Source: Chitinophaga rhizophila | GTDB taxonomy: Bacteria > Bacteroidota > Bacteroidia > Chitinophagales > Chitinophagaceae | Assembly: GCF_019492185.1 (NCBI RefSeq) | Contig: NZ_JAICCF010000003.1 | Span: 496,001 to 560,000 of the forward strand | Reading direction: 5' to 3' | DNA length: 64,000 nucleotides | Shown: positions 62,969 to 64,000 of the stretch, in pieces | Layout: the number at the start of each line of letters is the position of its first letter | Numbering within the stretch: the first letter of the stretch is position 1 | Notes under the pieces: generated by a model | Seen by the model: only the letters and a program-made list of their open reading frames with translations | Database searches by the model: none | Told to the model about the DNA's origin: nothing | Translations under genes and position numbers: made by a program

Positions 62969-63946
62969 ATGAAAGCGAAAACGGCCATCTTCATTGTAGA
63001 AGAGCATCACGAAGCGTATCTTATCTGGAAATACGCCCTGGCAAAAAAGCTGATCAAACCTTCAAATAATACGCTGGTCCATATTGATGAACATTCAGAT
63101 ATGGGGATTCCTTTTCTGAATGTACCTGTGCCTCCGCTAAACAGCGATCTGCGCCAGGTGAAAGATTTCACATACAATGAGTTAGGAATAGCCACTTTCA
63201 TCCTGCCGGCTATTTATGAGGGCCTGTTCAACGATATATACTGGATCAAACAGCATCATGGCAAAACAAACCGGCTGGCATACAAGATGTACATCCGCTC
63301 GCAGAATAATAACGGAACCTATCTGGCAGGCGGGCAGGAGGCGGTATTAAACCGCTATGACGATCAGTCTAAAACCAAGAGCCAGGATGCTAAAAGATAC
63401 CGGTTCTACAAGCAACATATGAAGGATGTGAAGAAATTCGGGCCTGTTGTATTGGATATAGACCTGGACTACTTCTCCTGCATTCAGAATCCGCTGCAGA
63501 AGGAACTACGCATAGCTATTACGGAAGAGGAGTATCTCGCCTTCCGGGAGTCACCTTACCACCGGATCAGGTTCTTTGATTTTGGCAGGGTTGACGCTGT
63601 ATATGAAGATGGCGGTTATTACTACTACTTCAACCGTATTACCGACCCCCGGGTGTCGCCATTGAAAGTAAGCTTTGAAAAGATCCAGGAACGGATTGAC
63701 CAGGCAGCCGACTTATTAAAGGACCGGGTCAGCCAACCCCGGATTATCACCATCTGCAGGTCCCGCATTAGCGGCTACACCCCGGATGACCAGTGGGCGT
63801 TCATAGAAGAACAACTGCTGAAAGCCCTGAACAGTATCTATGAAGTTGAATCCTGTATACATGTGCGAGACATCATTCACCAGCATATCCCTTTGTACGG
63901 TATCCATGAACAGGCTGTTCACCTTGAAGCAGACGCTGCCAGGTAA
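62969..63946 (+). CDS. UPF0489 protein, peptide-arginase-like
   Basis: A 325-residue member of UPF0489. Two metal-binding patches recall ureohydrolases: HIDEHSD with H38, D40, H42, D44, and DIDLDYF with D163, D165, D167. The family includes OspR-type peptide arginases, which turn arginine into ornithine in ribosomal peptide natural products, and eukaryotic C5orf22 proteins. A manganese enzyme acting on a peptide or protein is the likeliest reading; its activity here is inference. It starts 13 bases after the oxygenase pair and its 3' end overlaps the next gene by 86 bases. Confidence 0.85.
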   Translation: MKAKTAIFIVEEHHEAYLIWKYALAKKLIKPSNNTLVHIDEHSDMGIPFLNVPVPPLNSDLRQVKDFTYNELGIATFILPAIYEGLFNDIYWIKQHHGKTNRLAYKMYIRSQNNNGTYLAGGQEAVLNRYDDQSKTKSQDAKRYRFYKQHMKDVKKFGPVVLDIDLDYFSCIQNPLQKELRIAITEEEYLAFRESPYHRIRFFDFGRVDAVYEDGGYYYYFNRITDPRVSPLKVSFEKIQERIDQAADLLKDRVSQPRIITICRSRISGYTPDDQWAFIEEQLLKALNSIYEVESCIHVRDIIHQHIPLYGIHEQAVHLEADAAR

Positions 63947-64000
63947 CATCGAATGTTGCAGGAAGTACCCTAATGCGCAGGTAGTACTGCTGGACTATAA
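63861..64000 (+). CDS. Family 2 glycosyltransferase-like protein, 5' part only
   Basis: The first 46 codons of a gene cut by the window edge. From ATG 63861 the frame reads MCETSFTSISLCTVSMNRLF, continuing TLKQTLPGNIE and QVVLLDY. This matches the start of a GT2-like (GT-A fold) group: first strand ISLCT, then MNRL..LKQTLP.NI, then VLLDYN. It overlaps the UPF0489 gene by 86 bases in another frame, so the two are translationally linked. The catalytic DxD part lies outside the window. Confidence 0.72.
   Translation, partial: MCETSFTSISLCTVSMNRLFTLKQTLPGNIECCRKYPNAQVVLLDY

Overview
The window looks like a chromosomal segment of a member of the Bacteroidota, most likely Chitinophagaceae and close to Chitinophaga. 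The evidence is a SusC/SusD pair, a large secreted protein with the gliding-motility/type 9 secretion C-terminal domain, many promoters of the Bacteroidota type (TTTG, about 19-21 bases, TAnnTTTG), few Shine-Dalgarno sequences, and carboxypeptidase-like regulatory domains on surface proteins. Genus assignment is an inference from protein style, not a computed match.

Layout. 1-16 kb is housekeeping: tRNA-Asn with its own promoter and terminator, an ArnT-like glycosyltransferase, a Rieske protein, HflX, an S9 peptidase, a PaaG-like enoyl-CoA hydratase/isomerase, an outer-membrane protein, a two-SWIM SNF2 helicase, ComB, an SRPBCC protein, GcvT, an M28 peptidase and a lipoprotein. 16.2-20 kb is an NAD salvage locus: an NrtR-type Nudix regulator, then a bifunctional NadM-Nudix enzyme and NadV, with two matching palindromic operator candidates, one on top of the nadM promoter. 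20-27 kb is an RND efflux operon (TetR, TetR, TolC, adaptor, pump). 27.7-33 kb holds a secreted basic protein, an aminotransferase, dnaN, a fatty-acid hydroxylase-like membrane protein, a small membrane protein and a lipoprotein. 33-39.3 kb is a complete-looking thiamine operon, thiS-C-(tenI/thiE-like)-D-E-G-H, under a TPP riboswitch and without thiF. 39.4-43.5 kb holds a DUF2383 protein, a 50-residue membrane protein, two ferritin-like proteins and a phytase-like lipoprotein. 44-48.7 kb is an isolated SusC/SusD pair. 48.9-53.7 kb has thymidylate kinase, an M1 peptidase fused to a carboxypeptidase-like regulatory domain, and a membrane-bound AraC regulator. 54-59 kb has the giant repeat protein and a methyltransferase.

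The most unusual part is 59.1 kb to the right edge. A NusG/UpxY-type antiterminator heads a tightly packed operon of three tandem cupin_4/JmjC-type oxygenase paralogues (the first has lost its iron ligands), a UPF0489 protein related to peptide arginases, and the start of a family 2 glycosyltransferase-like gene that runs off the window. Oxygenases plus a peptide-arginase relative suggest a peptide- or protein-modifying (RiPP-like) locus controlled by processive antitermination. No precursor peptide is visible, so this is a hypothesis. The leader contains a 12-bp-arm hairpin that could be the antiterminator's recruitment element.
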